Shown: positions 4,788 through 5,556 of the stretch, piece after piece
How positions within the stretch are numbered: the first letter of the stretch is position 1
How the letters are laid out: each line of letters begins with the position of its first letter
From: Oscillospiraceae bacterium
GTDB taxonomy: Bacteria > Bacillota > Clostridia > Oscillospirales > Oscillospiraceae
Direction of reading: 5' to 3'
Assembly: GCA_009785655.1 (NCBI GenBank)
Contig: WQVW01000123.1
Coordinates: 1 to 5,556, forward strand
Length of the DNA stretch: 5,556 nucleotides
Position numbers and translations under genes: made by a program
Notes under the pieces: model-generated
Told to the model about the DNA's origin: nothing
Databases searched by the model: none
Seen by the model: only the letters and a program-made list of their open reading frames with translations

Positions 4788-5556
4788 TTAATCTTGTCTG
4801 ATCGCTAAAAGCCAATCGGCATACATTAACCTGAAATTCGCTTTGATCAAGTCCTCGTCAAACGTCAATCCAAAGCTGTTGGGCTGTGCGATCAGCTCAA
4901 ACGCATAGATGGAAGCACCTTCCGTCCGCATCACCGTTCTGCCCGGCAAATTTGCCCGCTGCCGGCCTCTGTCTCCTGTGAGTCTATGTATCTTTAAAAA
5001 ATCCTCAAAAGGCCCGCCGGCACCAACTATATAGGAGAAAATAACCGTCCGCTCTCCTTGCACCGCGCCTTCCCTGCGTACAGAGACTCTGCGCCGCCAG
5101 TCAAACGGCAAGATCAGATACCACTCGTCAAAAATGTTATGGAACGTCGTCAGCACCAGGCGACTGTGGCCACTGCTGTCAAACACATACCAGTCAATTG
5201 CATAATACTCCGTCTCTGACTGCGCTTCAAGCAACCGCAGCACCGGCACGGCGATCACACCATCTCTTAAAATATCGGTGCTGTTCATTCTGTCCCTGAC
5301 TGTAAATGTACTGACACCCTCCGGCATTCTCATGGATATGTTTGCAAAATTCCCGTCCTGTAATATAAGGACGTCGGTTACAATGCTACCATCAGTGAAG
5401 CGACCCTCACTCTCGACAAATATCGCCGGCACTCCGTCTGCCAACATGCCTGTTTGCACCCTTGTAATGGCGTCAATTCCGTTTGACAACCGTGCCTCAA
5501 AACTCAGTATTTCTCCGTCCGGCATCAGTGTAAATACCTCGCCAATCGCACCCATA
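4788..5556 (-). CDS. C-terminal part of an unidentified, possibly exported or lipoprotein-like protein
   Basis: The minus-strand frame is open to the right edge and ends at TAA (4790-4788), giving at least 255 residues. The first Met in view (5555) has no visible context and is probably internal, so any signal peptide or lipobox lies outside the window. No membrane segment is visible. The first 80 residues are beta-rich with repeated D/G turns (MPDGEILSFEARLSNG, then TDGSIVTDVLILQDGNF), vaguely like FG-GAP/VCBS beta-propeller blades but without a clear DxDGDG calcium motif. The C-terminal half has IFDEWYLILPFDWRRRVSVRR (140-160), ERTVIFSYI, a KIHRLTGDRGRQRA stretch (188-201) and a terminal LTFDEDLIKANFRLMYADW (230-248). 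This resembles Clostridia lipoproteins of unknown function; that is recollection of a pattern, not a search result. It lies 70 bp upstream of the regulator gene on the same strand, so a link to the two-component system is possible but unproven. Confidence 0.7.
   Translation of the reverse strand, partial: MGAIGEVFTLMPDGEILSFEARLSNGIDAITRVQTGMLADGVPAIFVESEGRFTDGSIVTDVLILQDGNFANISMRMPEGVSTFTVRDRMNSTDILRDGVIAVPVLRLLEAQSETEYYAIDWYVFDSSGHSRLVLTTFHNIFDEWYLILPFDWRRRVSVRREGAVQGERTVIFSYIVGAGGPFEDFLKIHRLTGDRGRQRANLPGRTVMRTEGASIYAFELIAQPNSFGLTFDEDLIKANFRLMYADWLLAIRQD

Overview
The window looks like chromosomal DNA from a member of the Bacillota (Firmicutes), most likely a Clostridia-class anaerobe. The reasons are purine-rich Shine-Dalgarno sequences (GGAGG-type), a TTG start, a DUF1385/YqhQ membrane protein next to prmC, and an OmpR-type regulator/kinase pair whose kinase has the clostridial-style F/G2-box spelling KFYKGSNS...RGSGIGLAV. 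A genus cannot be named from the sequence alone. No tRNA, rRNA, CRISPR or transposase gene was seen.

Everything that looks real is encoded on the minus strand, so transcription runs from high to low coordinates. In that order: the 3' part of an unidentified, possibly exported protein (4788-5556, cut by the window edge); a 70-bp gap; an OmpR/PhoB-family response regulator (4031-4717); a 55-bp gap with a small hairpin; a two-membrane-segment sensor histidine kinase (2527-3975); 4 bp; a YqhQ/DUF1385 membrane protein (1572-2522); 10 bp; PrmC/HemK, the release-factor glutamine methyltransferase (707-1561); a 113-bp highly structured intergenic element (592-704); a small two-segment membrane protein with a probable bacterial PH-like C-terminal domain (76-564); and the first nine codons of another gene with a strong ribosome binding site and a TTG start (1-28).

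Regulator, kinase, yqhQ and prmC are packed tightly enough to be one operon. That joins a signal-transduction pair to a membrane protein of unknown function and a translation-termination enzyme. prfA, the usual downstream partner of prmC, is not the next gene here.

The most interesting object is the structured element filling the prmC-to-downstream gap. In the RNA strand cotranscribed with prmC it can fold into a closing stem of 11 pairs and three hairpins. These follow one another with no unpaired base at the junction. The only two non-Watson-Crick positions are G.U pairs in this strand but would be A.C mismatches in the opposite strand. No base of the gap is left outside it on the prmC side except two. 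It looks like a compact mobile (MITE/REP-like) or structured-RNA element, but only one copy is in view. No gap exceeds about 145 bases, so no long gene-free stretch needs separate comment.
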